Notes: generated by a model not told the origin, from the sequence alone. A stretch of 64,000 nt of DNA from Oscillospiraceae bacterium (GCA_021199795.1 JAJQHJ010000003.1:248001-312000); one strand, 5' to 3'. Shown: positions 1 through 8,710, counted from the stretch's first letter. Made by a program: numbers and translations.

Positions 1-234
1 TATAAGCGATGTGATTGGCTCAATAAGTTCAGTCAGAGCAGAAAGCGCACCCGAAGCTTTGAACATTTCAACACTAAGCATAAGAGCGACCAAAGAGGGG
101 AGTATGTCAAAGCAGACTAGAATGTTCTCCTTGGCACCGGTTATAAATGTGTCAAAAACTCCGACTTTTTTGTGGAGACCGTATAGAATTACTCCTAGAA
201 CAAATACCGGAATTACCAGGCTGGTGATATTCAT
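1..234 (-). CDS. spmB: Spore maturation protein B (partial, C-terminus outside window)
   Basis: Only the first 78 codons are in the window, read leftwards from an ATG at 234. The translated part starts MNITSLVIPVFVLGVILYG, a hydrophobic segment, followed by a KKVGVFDTFITGAKE stretch and LPSLVALMLSV. This is the usual N-terminal layout of SpmB, a nucleoside-recognition (Gate) domain membrane protein. SpmA and SpmB act together in spore core dehydration in Bacillus and Clostridium. The start overlaps the spmA stop in an ATGA (231-234), so the two are translationally coupled. The family call is from sequence pattern and neighbour; the missing C-terminus cannot be checked. Confidence 0.85.
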   Translation of the reverse strand, partial: MNITSLVIPVFVLGVILYGLHKKVGVFDTFITGAKENILVCFDILPSLVALMLSVEMFKASGALSALTELIEPITSLI

Positions 235-815
235 TTCTTCCGTCCTATTCCGTCAAAAACATATGAGCATGTTATAGCTGCACCAAGCGAGAGAATCGAT
301 ACCATCAGTACGCATGGCAATATTTCCATAGGCGATTTGCTCCCGTATGTAAGCCTGAGCGTGGCAACGGTTGAGGGTATCAGCTCTATTGAAGACGTGT
401 TGATGACTGTCAGAAGCACCATATTTCTTGATGCAATTTCACAGCAGTTATCTTCTTTTTGAAGCTCTTTCATCGCTTCGATTCCCAAAGGCGTTGCGGC
501 GTTTCCGAGACCGAAGAGATTTGCTGTTATATTCATGGCAATGGCTTTGAATGCCTTGGAATTCTTGTCAATGCCACGGAATATAAGACTTATAAACGGA
601 CTTATCAGTCGAGCAATCTTGTCTGTAAGCCCACTTTTTTCTGCCAGTTTCATTACTCCTCCCCAGGTGGCCATTGCTCCTAAGATACTTAAAGTAAGCG
701 TGACCGCAGTTTGTCCGCTGGTTAGGACAGCGTTGGAGACAGCATCCGCTCCGCCGTTAATAAAGCCATAAATGCAGGAGATTGCGATTATTCCCGCAAG
801 TATAAAATCTATCAT
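231..815 (-). CDS. spmA: Spore maturation protein A
   Basis: A 194-residue membrane protein, close to the usual SpmA length. It starts MIDFILAGIIAISCIYGF and carries the Gate-domain features of the family: a long hydrophobic N-terminal half, the NLFGLGNAATPLGIEAM segment near the middle, and a hydrophobic C-terminus. The reading frame stays open upstream to 938, but the ATG at 815 is preferred because AAGGAGT lies about 8 bases upstream and the family N-terminus matches there. It is the first gene of a coupled spmA-spmB pair. In Bacillus the pair is expressed in the forespore and needed for full spore core dehydration and heat resistance. This marks the host as a spore former or a recent descendant of one. 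Confidence 0.9.
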   Translation of the reverse strand: MIDFILAGIIAISCIYGFINGGADAVSNAVLTSGQTAVTLTLSILGAMATWGGVMKLAEKSGLTDKIARLISPFISLIFRGIDKNSKAFKAIAMNITANLFGLGNAATPLGIEAMKELQKEDNCCEIASRNMVLLTVINTSSIELIPSTVATLRLTYGSKSPMEILPCVLMVSILSLGAAITCSYVFDGIGRKK

Positions 816-892
816 ACTTAATACTCCTTTCATAAGATGACATAAAAATTGCCTTTTCACACCAATTTCTGAAATTTTACCTCGTTTGGTAC

Positions 893-921
893 TTGCATTA
901 TGTCGAATTATGCTGTATAAT
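893..921 (+). promoter_or_regulatory. Sigma-A-type promoter for the AbrB-family gene
   Basis: TTGCAT (893-898) and TATAAT (916-921) are separated by 17 bases. The AAGGAGGT ribosome binding site of the regulator follows about 16 bases later, so the 5-prime leader is very short. Confidence 0.8.
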
Positions 922-952
922 ATTTGTATAAACGTCAAGGAGGTACGACATT

Positions 953-1201
953 ATGAAATCAACTGGTATTGTAAGAAGAATCGACGAGCTTGGAAGAATT
1001 GTCATCCCCATGGAACTAAGAAAGTCTATGGATCTTAACATCAAGGATCCCATCGAGATTCTGACCGATGGTGACAACATCATTCTGAGAAAGTATTCCA
1101 ACTCCTGCGCTCTTTGTGGTGAGGGTGAGGACATCATTCCTTTTGGCAACAAGCATATTTGCCCCGCTTGCCTCAAGAAGATCAAGGAAATGGACATCTG
1201 A
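953..1201 (+). CDS. AbrB/SpoVT-family transition-state regulator with Cys4 tail
   Basis: An 82-residue protein. Residues 1-50 are the AbrB/MazE/SpoVT swapped-hairpin DNA-binding domain, recognisable from GIVRRIDELGRIVIPMELRK. The remainder holds two Cys-x2-Cys pairs (CALC at about 52-55 and CPAC at about 71-74), which looks like a small zinc-binding knuckle. AbrB-type proteins bind AT-rich promoter DNA as multimers and time the onset of stationary phase and sporulation genes. The start has a perfect AAGGAGGT 9 bases upstream. The gene is monocistronic: its own promoter lies at 893-921 and a strong terminator at 1225-1262. It diverges from spmA-spmB, though a regulatory link is only inference. 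Confidence 0.88.
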   Translation: MKSTGIVRRIDELGRIVIPMELRKSMDLNIKDPIEILTDGDNIILRKYSNSCALCGEGEDIIPFGNKHICPACLKKIKEMDI

Positions 1202-1224
1202 GCTGTCTTACTTATGTCGTATAG

Positions 1225-1262
1225 ATTCAAGCGCATATTCCGATGTGCGCTTGAATTTTTTT
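1225..1262 (+). terminator. Rho-independent terminator after the AbrB-family gene
   Basis: A perfect 11-bp inverted repeat (ATTCAAGCGCA at 1225-1235 and its complement at 1246-1256) with a 10-base loop, followed by a run of seven T. Confidence 0.92.
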
Positions 1263-1331
1263 GTATGGTAATATTCCCTCGGTAGATATATATGATTACT
1301 GACTCTGAAAGATGAAATTAACGTGTAACTC

Positions 1332-1360
1332 TTGCATTAAATCACGTATTGTGATACAAT
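1332..1360 (+). promoter_or_regulatory. Extended -10 promoter for lgt-folD
   Basis: TTGCAT (1332-1337), 17-base spacer, TACAAT (1355-1360), with a TGA extension just before the -10 (1352-1354). Confidence 0.75.
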
Positions 1361-1413
1361 ATCGTAGGTGGTAAGGATTTACGCACCAAATTTATACGAA
1401 AGGTATTCTCAGT

Positions 1414-2709
1414 ATGACCTTAGCAATGACTTCTGACTTTGTCCGTGAACTCTTAGACAGCGACGGCAATGTTATCTATTTTCCGAACAGTACGCTTTTT
1501 ACAAAGCTTTTTCCGAATGGATTATCTATTGACAACGTAATGTTCACAATTCCGGGAATCAATCTCGATATATACTGGTATGGCTTCCTGATAGCTCTTG
1601 GAATGGTTCTGGCAATGATATACGCCTTTTCAAGATGCAAAAAATTCGGTCTTGATATTGACAGAGTGACCGACACTGTTCTCGCCGGTCTTATCGGCGG
1701 AATTATCGGAGCCAGGCTCTACTATGTTATATTCAGCATTGATAATTATATGACAGAGGAGGGCACACTTGACTTCTCGCTTATATTCAATATCCGTGAC
1801 GGTGGACTTGCTATCTATGGCGGAATCATCGGAGGTCTTCTCATCGGCGGAATAATGGCAAAAATCCGTAAAGTCAAGCTTGCACCTATGCTTGACCTTG
1901 CCGGAATGGGATTCCTCATCGGTCAGTGCCTGGGACGTTGGGGTAACTTCTTCAATCAGGAGGCTTACGGTTATTCTGAGACATTTTCAGCAGCCAATCT
2001 TCCTTGGGGCATGGTTTCAAAGAGCATCCTCAACGGAATCTACTACTTTGTCTACCCTGACAATACATCAGTAGTCACGAACCGTGCGCTCAGTATGATT
2101 GCGCACCCGTGCTTCTTGTATGAATCGCTCTGGTGCCTTTTAGGCTTCATTCTTCTTCATATCTACTCGAAGCACCGTAAATTCGATGGACAGCTGTTCC
2201 TGATGTACATCGGCTGGTACGGCTTCGGCAGATTCTGGATTGAGGGCTTAAGAACGGACAGCTTGTATCTTATCAATAATGATGTTATTTCTCTCAAGGT
2301 TTCGCAGCTTCTTGCTGGTGCCTGCTTCATGTTTGCCGTTATAATGCTTATCTACATGCATGTAAGAGGAAAGAAGCTCGGCGGATATGTCCTCTATTGC
2401 GATACCGACGAGTCAAAGGCGTTTCTCAAGGAAGCCTACAAGAAGACGAAGAAAGGTCAGAATGAAAGCCTTGAAGAGGATGAGCATATCGTTGATGAGA
2501 ATCAGCATATACTTGCGGATGAGTTCCTGAGCGATGGCGAGGAAGAGATAGCAGAGGAAGAAGAGTCAGAGCCGGAGGAAGCAGAATCAGAGCCAGAAGA
2601 AACTGAGGCTACTGAGCCTGAGGAGATTCCGGAATCTGTGGAAGATCCCGTCGTGGCAGAGCCTGAACAGGAATCTGAAGCAGAAGCAGAAAACGAACCA
2701 AAAGAATAA
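1414..2709 (+). CDS. lgt: Prolipoprotein diacylglyceryl transferase with acidic C-terminal tail
   Basis: Lgt moves the diacylglyceryl group from phosphatidylglycerol to the lipobox cysteine of preprolipoproteins at the membrane. The Lgt signature is present: GRWGNFFNQEAYG at about 175, the GxxRFxxEGLR motif near residue 270, and several membrane segments between about 45 and 315. The His of the E. coli HGGL motif is Tyr here (AIYGGIIGG). I believe this is common in clostridial Lgt, but I did not check it. At 431 residues it is much longer than the usual 260-300. There are about 30 extra residues at the N-terminus, and an Asp/Glu-rich tail fills roughly residues 345-431. folD follows after 28 bases. 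At least two lipoproteins in this window are potential substrates. Confidence 0.9.
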   Translation: MTLAMTSDFVRELLDSDGNVIYFPNSTLFTKLFPNGLSIDNVMFTIPGINLDIYWYGFLIALGMVLAMIYAFSRCKKFGLDIDRVTDTVLAGLIGGIIGARLYYVIFSIDNYMTEEGTLDFSLIFNIRDGGLAIYGGIIGGLLIGGIMAKIRKVKLAPMLDLAGMGFLIGQCLGRWGNFFNQEAYGYSETFSAANLPWGMVSKSILNGIYYFVYPDNTSVVTNRALSMIAHPCFLYESLWCLLGFILLHIYSKHRKFDGQLFLMYIGWYGFGRFWIEGLRTDSLYLINNDVISLKVSQLLAGACFMFAVIMLIYMHVRGKKLGGYVLYCDTDESKAFLKEAYKKTKKGQNESLEEDEHIVDENQHILADEFLSDGEEEIAEEEESEPEEAESEPEETEATEPEEIPESVEDPVVAEPEQESEAEAENEPKE

Positions 2710-2737
2710 AGTATTATAGAAAACAAAGGGGAATCAT

Positions 2738-3592
2738 ATGGCAGAAATTATAGATGGAAAAGCCGTTGCGGCGGCAGTCAAGGAAAGAATACGCAAGGAC
2801 GCAATCAGATTTCAGAAGACTTCGAAGATTGTTCCGGGTCTCGCAGTAGTCCTCGTCGGAAACGATCCGGCATCGAAAATATACGTAAGAAACAAGAAGA
2901 AAGCATGCGAGGAGGTCGGCTTCAAGTCGTTTGAGCACGTTCTCCCGGCTGAAACGCCTGAGATAGTTCTTTTGGAACTTATCGATACACTCAACCGTGA
3001 TCCCAATATCCATGGAATCCTTGTTCAGCTCCCGCTTCCCAAGCATATCGATGAAGATGAAATTATAGCGGCAATCAATCCTAAAAAGGATGTCGACTGC
3101 TTCCATCCGATAAACGTCGGTAAACTCGTCACCGGTGGCGGCGACTTTGCACCTTGCACTCCTGCAGGAGTAATGGAGCTGATAAAGTCGACAGGCACTG
3201 ATGTAGCAGGTAAGAGGTGCGTCGTGGTCGGAAGAAGCAACATTGTAGGCAAGCCAATGGCTATGCTTCTGCTCCAAGCCAACGGAACTGTAACCGTTTG
3301 CCATTCCAAGACAGAGAATCTTGGAGACATTTGCCGTGAAGCAGATATTCTTGTAGCGGCTGTAGGCAAACAAAAGCTCATAACTGGCGATATGATAAAG
3401 CCAGGAGCGATCGTTATTGACGTCGGAATGAACCGTGACGCCAATGGAAAGCTCTGTGGAGACGTTGATTTCAAGGCGGCATCCAAGGTTGCGGGCTATA
3501 TAACTCCTGTTCCAGGCGGAGTCGGACCGATGACAATAGCAATGCTGATGGAGAACACCTACACAGCGGCAAAACTTTCAGTAGTCAAGTAA
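2738..3592 (+). CDS. folD: Bifunctional methylenetetrahydrofolate dehydrogenase / methenyltetrahydrofolate cyclohydrolase
   Basis: A 284-residue cytosolic FolD that interconverts 5,10-methylene-THF and 10-formyl-THF for one-carbon metabolism. The catalytic Tyr/Lys region is YVRNKKKACEEVG at about 50-62, with the expected YxxxK spacing. The HGILVQLPLPKH motif, GRSNIVGKPMA of the NAD(P)-binding domain and the C-terminal TPVPGGVGPMTIAML signature are all intact. Length is normal. The start has AAAGGGGA about 7 bases upstream. It is probably co-transcribed with lgt and is closed by a terminator at 3603-3637. Confidence 0.96.
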   Translation: MAEIIDGKAVAAAVKERIRKDAIRFQKTSKIVPGLAVVLVGNDPASKIYVRNKKKACEEVGFKSFEHVLPAETPEIVLLELIDTLNRDPNIHGILVQLPLPKHIDEDEIIAAINPKKDVDCFHPINVGKLVTGGGDFAPCTPAGVMELIKSTGTDVAGKRCVVVGRSNIVGKPMAMLLLQANGTVTVCHSKTENLGDICREADILVAAVGKQKLITGDMIKPGAIVIDVGMNRDANGKLCGDVDFKAASKVAGYITPVPGGVGPMTIAMLMENTYTAAKLSVVK

Positions 3593-3602
3593 TAATGAGT
3601 GG

Positions 3603-3637
3603 GTCCTGTCTCATATTGTAGTGAGACGGGACTTTTT
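3603..3637 (+). terminator. Rho-independent terminator after folD
   Basis: An 11-bp stem (3603-3613 with 3622-3632, one wobble pair), an 8-base loop and a five-T tail. Confidence 0.85.
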
Positions 3638-3726
3638 ATGTGCATGCGCATCTTCACAAATATATTTTTTTGTCCCAAAAACAGCATTTTCGAGCCGAAA
3701 GTAGAAAAAATCTTGCTTAAAAAAGC

Positions 3727-3755
3727 TTGACAGAGTAAATCTCAGGTGATATAAT
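3727..3755 (+). promoter_or_regulatory. Consensus promoter of the mntP riboswitch operon
   Basis: A perfect TTGACA (3727-3732) and TATAAT (3750-3755) with a 17-base spacer and a TGA extension at 3747-3749. Such a strong promoter suits an operon controlled mainly by transcript termination. Confidence 0.88.
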
Positions 3756-3761
3756 TCTCAC

Positions 3762-3974
3762 TAGTGAATATCCCGTGAGGGAGTAGCAAGCGCGTCTGAC
3801 GCGTAGCAAGTCAACATCCTGATTGTAGCGTAAGTGTCTCTTAACAGACTGCAAAAGCGGCTACATCTGGCTTGTTTTAAATTGCGAGACTCATGTATAA
3901 CTGTAAAGCTGTACAAGTGTCGTATATCTGGTTTATACACCCAAGTTCGGCTTCTCAGTCGTACTTGGGTTTTT
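3762..3974 (+). ncRNA. yybP-ykoY family (manganese) riboswitch with terminator
   Basis: A structured leader of about 210 bases lies between a consensus promoter and mntP. It contains the GGGAGTAGC element of the yybP-ykoY aptamer (about 3779-3787), a GCGCG/CGCG hairpin just after it, then an AAGTCA strand that can pair with TGGCTT and a TGTAGC strand that can pair with GCTACA, giving the expected long second arm. It ends in an intrinsic terminator: ACCCAAGT (3939-3946) pairs with ACTTGGGT (3963-3970), followed by five T. The family binds Mn2+ and switches on Mn export genes. Assignment rests on the element, the fold and the downstream mntP; no covariance model was run. Confidence 0.82.
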
Positions 3975-4005
3975 GCTACTAACTTTATTGGAGGTAGATA
4001 TTTAT

Positions 4006-4593
4006 ATGGAGTGGAGCTTTCTGTTCTTCTTCAACAGCGTACTTCTTGGTGTAGGACTGGCGATGGATGCATTTTCGGTTTCCATGGCAAACGGTCTCAA
4101 TGAGCCGAAGATGCGTAAAGGAAAGATGTGTGGAATTGCAGGCGTATTCGCTGGATTCCAGGCTTTGATGCCGATGATAGGATGGATATGTGTACATACG
4201 ATCGTTCAATATTTCACGGCATTTGAGAAACTTATTCCCTGGATCGCACTGATTCTTCTAGGCTTTATAGGCGGAAGAATGATTGCTGAGGGAACTAAGA
4301 AAGGTGATTCCGAAGAGGAAAGTACAGGTCTTGGAGTAGGTGCACTTCTGATTCAGGGTGTTGCAACCTCGATTGACGCACTTTCTGTCGGCTTTACAAT
4401 CGCCGATTATAATTGGCTGATGGCACTTGTAGCATCGCTGATAATTGCAGCGGTCACATTTGTAATCTGTATGGTTGGTCTCGTAATCGGAAAGAAATTT
4501 GGAACCAAGCTTTCAAACAAGGCACAGATTTTGGGTGGAGTAATATTAATCGCCATAGGTCTTGAGATTTTTATTACCGGTCTTATCGGATAA
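4006..4593 (+). CDS. mntP: Manganese efflux pump MntP
   Basis: A 195-residue membrane protein of the MntP (YebN) family, which exports Mn2+. It is built as two similar halves. The paired acidic motifs are MDAFSVSMANG near residue 20 and SIDALSVGF near residue 120, and there are about six hydrophobic segments. The chosen ATG at 4006 has GGAGGT nine bases upstream; an in-frame ATG at 3973 falls next to the riboswitch terminator and is rejected. Expression is expected to rise with Mn2+ through the riboswitch at 3762-3974. The P-type ATPase gene follows 20 bases later in the same operon. Confidence 0.93.
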   Translation: MEWSFLFFFNSVLLGVGLAMDAFSVSMANGLNEPKMRKGKMCGIAGVFAGFQALMPMIGWICVHTIVQYFTAFEKLIPWIALILLGFIGGRMIAEGTKKGDSEEESTGLGVGALLIQGVATSIDALSVGFTIADYNWLMALVASLIIAAVTFVICMVGLVIGKKFGTKLSNKAQILGGVILIAIGLEIFITGLIG

Positions 4594-4613
4594 AAAATTA
4601 AAGGAGAATTGTT

Positions 4614-7250
4614 GTGAGATATTATTGTGAAGAAAAAGAGAATGTTCTTAATGAACTTGGCTCTTCCGAGAACGGTCTGAGCTCGGAAGAAGCGAGTAAA
4701 CGACTCGAACGCGACGGTAAAAACGTTTTAGCCGCCAAGAAAGGCAAGAGCCTTATAAGGAGATTCCTCGAAGAGCTCGCTGACCCAATGATAATCATAC
4801 TTCTGGTTGCGGCTCTCGTAAGCGGTATTTTAGCTGTAGTTCAGAATGACAGCTTTGCTGACGTCATAATAATCCTGTTTGTCGTCATAGTTAATGCTGT
4901 TTTGGGAGTTTATCAGGAAAGCAAGGCAGAAAAAGCGATAGAAGCATTGCAGGAAATGTCCGCCGCAACGTCAAAGGTCATGCGTGATGGAAAGATCACA
5001 ACTGTAAGAAGTGAAGACCTGGTTGTAGGCGATGTTGTAATCCTTGAAGCCGGAGACGCAGTTCCAGCTGATTTAAGAATCCTTTCAAGCGCAAGCCTCA
5101 AGGCTGAGGAAGCGGCACTTACTGGTGAATCTGTCCCGGTCAACAAGTTTATAGACATCATAAATCTCAGAGACGGAGAAAAGGATGTCCTTTTGGGCGA
5201 CAGAAAGAATATGCTCTATATGGGCAGTACTGTTGTCTATGGAAGAGGAACAGCAGTCGTAACTGCCACCGGTATGGACACCGAAATGGGCAAGATTGCT
5301 GATGCACTCCAGAATGCAGAAGAGGGCGATACTCCGCTTCAGATAAAGCTCAATCAGCTTTCAAAGATTCTTACCTGGCTTGTTCTTGGCATCTGCGTTG
5401 TAATATTCGCAGTTCAGCTTATCCGTGCCGGAAGCATGAGCTTTGAGCTGGTTCTCGATTCGTTCATGATTGCTGTTTCCCTAGCAGTTGCAGCTATTCC
5501 TGAGGGACTTGCAGCGGTGGTAACAGTCGTGCTTTCAATCGGCGTTACGAACATGTCAAAGCGAAATGCAATTATCCGCAAGCTCACAGCTGTTGAAACT
5601 CTCGGCTGTGCTCAGATAATTTGCTCTGATAAAACTGGCACCCTCACTCAGAATAAAATGACCGTCGTAGATTTCTACGGCGATGACGAAAAAGCAGTCG
5701 CAACTGCTATGGCACTCTGCAGTGATGCCGAGCTTACGGAGGACGGCTTCGTTACAGGTGAGCCCACAGAAGCGGCTTTGGTTGCCTGGGCAAATACCTT
5801 GGGTCTGGACAAGCCCACACTGAAATCCAAGCTTGAGCGCAAGGGCGAAGCTCCGTTTGACTCACAGAGAAAGATGATGTCAACTGTTCATTCGTCTGAG
5901 AATGGTTTCATCCAGTTTACCAAGGGTGCTCCGGACATAGTTGTTGACAAGTGCACATTCTATCTTAAGGATGGCAAGCGTGTTCCGATGACTGATGAGC
6001 ACAAGGCTGAAATCCTTGCTGCAAACAAGTCCATGGCGGATAAGGCTTTAAGAGTTCTTGCCTGTGCCGAGAGAACCTGGAATGATATGCCCTCAGATTG
6101 TGACTCTTCAAATCTTGAGCATGATCTTTGCTTCATCGGTTTATGTGGCATGATTGACCCCGTTCGTCCTGAGGTCAAGGATGCCATTGAGGAGTGCCGT
6201 GAAGCCGGAATCAGACCTATAATGATAACCGGCGACCACATAGACACAGCAGTTGCAATTGCAAATGAGCTCGGCATCATGACAGGGGACTACAAGGCAG
6301 TTACAGGTGCTCAGCTCAATGAAATGGATGATGAAACATTCGCTAAGGAATTTATGAATATCAGCGTCTACGCCCGTGTTCAGCCTGAGCATAAGACAAG
6401 AATAGTCAATGCCTGGAGAAATGCCGGCTACGTCACGGCTATGACCGGTGATGGTGTAAACGATGCGCCCTCAATTAAGGCGGCGGACATCGGCGTCGGA
6501 ATGGGAATCACCGGAACCGACGTCACAAAGAATGTCGCCGACATGGTTCTGGCAGATGACAACTTTGCAACAATTGTCAATGCTGTAGAAGAGGGAAGAC
6601 GTATCTACGACAACATAAGAAAGGCTATTCAGTTCCTCTTGGGCTCAAACATAAGCGAGGTATTGAGTATATTCTTTGCAACGCTGATGGGCTTTACCAT
6701 TCTGAAGCCTGTTCATCTTCTCTGGATCAACCTTGTTACCGACTGCTTCCCGGCACTTGCTTTGGGAACGGAAAAGGCGGAGCCCGACATCATGAAGCGC
6801 AAGCCGCGTAATGCAAAGGCGGGAATATTCGCTGACGGCATGGGCATTGATATCGCTTATCAGGGGCTTATGGTTACGTTCCTGGTTCTTGCATCCTACT
6901 TTATCGGCGACTTTTTGGAGACAGGCACTTTCACAATAGGAAACAGTGCAGATGGAACAACAATGGCGTTCTTAACAATGTCTATGGCTGAGATATTCCA
7001 TAGCTTGAATATGCGCTCCCAGAGAGGCAGTATTTTCAGGCTCGGCTCACAGAATAAGTTCCTTATCCTGGCGGCTGTTGGTTCACTTGTTGCTACAACA
7101 CTCGTCTGTGAAATCCCTGTAATCGCAAGTGCATTCGAGTTCACAAGCGTTGAGCTTAGTGAGTATGTAATTGCAATTGCTATGGGCGCACTCATCATTC
7201 CGATGGTCGAGATAGTGAAGTTCTTCCAGCGCAAGTTCGCGAAGAAGTAA
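4614..7250 (+). CDS. Type II P-type cation (Ca2+/Mn2+) transporting ATPase
   Basis: An 878-residue P-type ATPase of the SERCA/PMCA-like class. Visible marks are the N-terminal cation ATPase domain, TGES at about 170 (actuator), DKTGTLTQNK with the phosphorylated Asp at 339, KGAPD (nucleotide domain) and TGDGVND at about 611. The ion-binding residues of both SERCA Ca2+ sites appear to be present: IPEGLAAVV in M4, NISEV in M5, NLVTD in M6 and a Glu in M8 (MAEIFHSLN). Start is GTG at 4614 with AAGGAGA upstream. It sits behind mntP under the Mn riboswitch. Related riboswitch-linked ATPases in lactic bacteria handle Mn2+ or Ca2+, so export of Mn2+, Ca2+ or both is likely. Substrate cannot be settled from sequence. 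Confidence 0.9.
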   Translation: MRYYCEEKENVLNELGSSENGLSSEEASKRLERDGKNVLAAKKGKSLIRRFLEELADPMIIILLVAALVSGILAVVQNDSFADVIIILFVVIVNAVLGVYQESKAEKAIEALQEMSAATSKVMRDGKITTVRSEDLVVGDVVILEAGDAVPADLRILSSASLKAEEAALTGESVPVNKFIDIINLRDGEKDVLLGDRKNMLYMGSTVVYGRGTAVVTATGMDTEMGKIADALQNAEEGDTPLQIKLNQLSKILTWLVLGICVVIFAVQLIRAGSMSFELVLDSFMIAVSLAVAAIPEGLAAVVTVVLSIGVTNMSKRNAIIRKLTAVETLGCAQIICSDKTGTLTQNKMTVVDFYGDDEKAVATAMALCSDAELTEDGFVTGEPTEAALVAWANTLGLDKPTLKSKLERKGEAPFDSQRKMMSTVHSSENGFIQFTKGAPDIVVDKCTFYLKDGKRVPMTDEHKAEILAANKSMADKALRVLACAERTWNDMPSDCDSSNLEHDLCFIGLCGMIDPVRPEVKDAIEECREAGIRPIMITGDHIDTAVAIANELGIMTGDYKAVTGAQLNEMDDETFAKEFMNISVYARVQPEHKTRIVNAWRNAGYVTAMTGDGVNDAPSIKAADIGVGMGITGTDVTKNVADMVLADDNFATIVNAVEEGRRIYDNIRKAIQFLLGSNISEVLSIFFATLMGFTILKPVHLLWINLVTDCFPALALGTEKAEPDIMKRKPRNAKAGIFADGMGIDIAYQGLMVTFLVLASYFIGDFLETGTFTIGNSADGTTMAFLTMSMAEIFHSLNMRSQRGSIFRLGSQNKFLILAAVGSLVATTLVCEIPVIASAFEFTSVELSEYVIAIAMGALIIPMVEIVKFFQRKFAKK

Positions 7251-7274
7251 AAATATAAACTTGGAGGATATGTT

Positions 7275-8705
7275 ATGAAAGAATACCTGAAAGGTGCTAA
7301 CCCCTACATGCCGCTTTGGGAGCATGTTCCTGACGGCGAGCCGAGAGTATTTGACTATAACGGTGAAAAGCGTGTTTATGTCTATGGCTCTCACGACACA
7401 ATGAGAACTGAGTATTGCGGAAAAGATCAGGTTGTCTGGAGTGCACCTGTCGATGATCTGACAAACTGGACTTATCATGGAGTTTGCTATGAATCGACGG
7501 ATGGAAGCATTCTCTATGCTCCTGACGTTGTTCAGAAAGGTGACACCTACTACCTTTACGCTGCAGAAGCCAAGGGCTCAAGAATTATGGTTGCAAGCTC
7601 CAAAAATCCTGTTGGACCGTTTACAGATCCCGTAAAGACCGATTTAGGCTTTGATCCTGGAATCCTTGTAGATGACGACGGCAAGGTCTATGCGTATTGG
7701 GGCTTCTGTGCCTGCTACTGCTGTGAACTGAATGATGATTTGGCAACAATCAAGGAGGGAACGCTCCATGCCCATCCTATGGGTCATGCTATGGCTTCCT
7801 GGATAAAAACCGACGATGGTCATATCGATCCGGTTGATGCTTTCTTCGAGGCTTCGTCACCAAGAAAGGTAATGGGCAAGTACGTTTATATCTATTCTAA
7901 GAGATATTCAACCCCTGTTCCCGAGCTCGGAGTTTATGGCGAGAATAACGGCTTCCTGTCTTATAAATATAGTGACAGCCCGCTTGAGGGCTTCCAAGCT
8001 GGCGGAGACATAAGCTTCAACGGCGGCGAGATTCTTAAGAATCCCGACGGCACCGGTGAACAGACATATCGCTGGGGCAATAATCACGGAAGTATCGCTG
8101 AGATAAACGGCAAGTGGTATATCTTCTATCATCGCCATACAGGAACAGATGAATATTCCCGTCAGGGTATGATCGAGCCTGTGGACGTTGCAATGGATAA
8201 GAACGGCAAAATCTACATCGGCGATACTACTTATGTAAATGGCGAGCCGGTATCATCCAGACCTGTCGAAATGACCTCCCAGGGCGCACATATAAACGGT
8301 ATGGATGCCTATAAGCTGATTTCAGCCGGATATGCCTGCCATCTTCGCGGTGGAAGCGTAAAGCCTTACATAAAGCCCGTCTATGAGCATGACGACAATA
8401 TCTCTGCACCCATTGTCAACATCACAGATGGCACAGTCGCAGGCTATAGATACCTCCAGTTTGGCAACAATGCTCCGAAGACTGTTACTGTAGAGCTGAC
8501 CGCTTTGCAGGATGTGACTGTAAACGTCCGTCTCGACACTTACGACGGCAGAATAGTAGCAACTATGAACCTGAAAGCAGGAGACACCTCAGCAACTGCT
8601 GATCTGACAACCGGAATAATCGGGAAGCACGCTGTCTACTTTGAGTTCAAATCAGAAAGTACCGAGCCTCTCTGTGAGTTCTCAAGATTCACATTTGACA
8701 GATAA
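7275..8705 (+). CDS. Glycoside hydrolase family 43 protein, cytoplasmic
   Basis: A 476-residue five-bladed beta-propeller glycosidase of the GH43 type, which acts on arabinose- or xylose-containing sugars. The N-terminal EPRVFDYNGEKRVYVYGSHD region carries the likely catalytic base Asp. FDPGILVDDDGKVYAYWG holds the expected second Asp, and FFEASSPRK has the general acid Glu. A C-terminal beta-rich region of about 130 residues (from about 345) resembles a carbohydrate-binding module. There is no signal peptide, so it should act on imported oligosaccharides. It starts 24 bases after the P-type ATPase, with GGAGG upstream, and may be read through from that operon, although the functions are unrelated. 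Exact substrate unknown. Confidence 0.85.
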   Translation: MKEYLKGANPYMPLWEHVPDGEPRVFDYNGEKRVYVYGSHDTMRTEYCGKDQVVWSAPVDDLTNWTYHGVCYESTDGSILYAPDVVQKGDTYYLYAAEAKGSRIMVASSKNPVGPFTDPVKTDLGFDPGILVDDDGKVYAYWGFCACYCCELNDDLATIKEGTLHAHPMGHAMASWIKTDDGHIDPVDAFFEASSPRKVMGKYVYIYSKRYSTPVPELGVYGENNGFLSYKYSDSPLEGFQAGGDISFNGGEILKNPDGTGEQTYRWGNNHGSIAEINGKWYIFYHRHTGTDEYSRQGMIEPVDVAMDKNGKIYIGDTTYVNGEPVSSRPVEMTSQGAHINGMDAYKLISAGYACHLRGGSVKPYIKPVYEHDDNISAPIVNITDGTVAGYRYLQFGNNAPKTVTVELTALQDVTVNVRLDTYDGRIVATMNLKAGDTSATADLTTGIIGKHAVYFEFKSESTEPLCEFSRFTFDR

Positions 8706-8710
8706 AGAAA

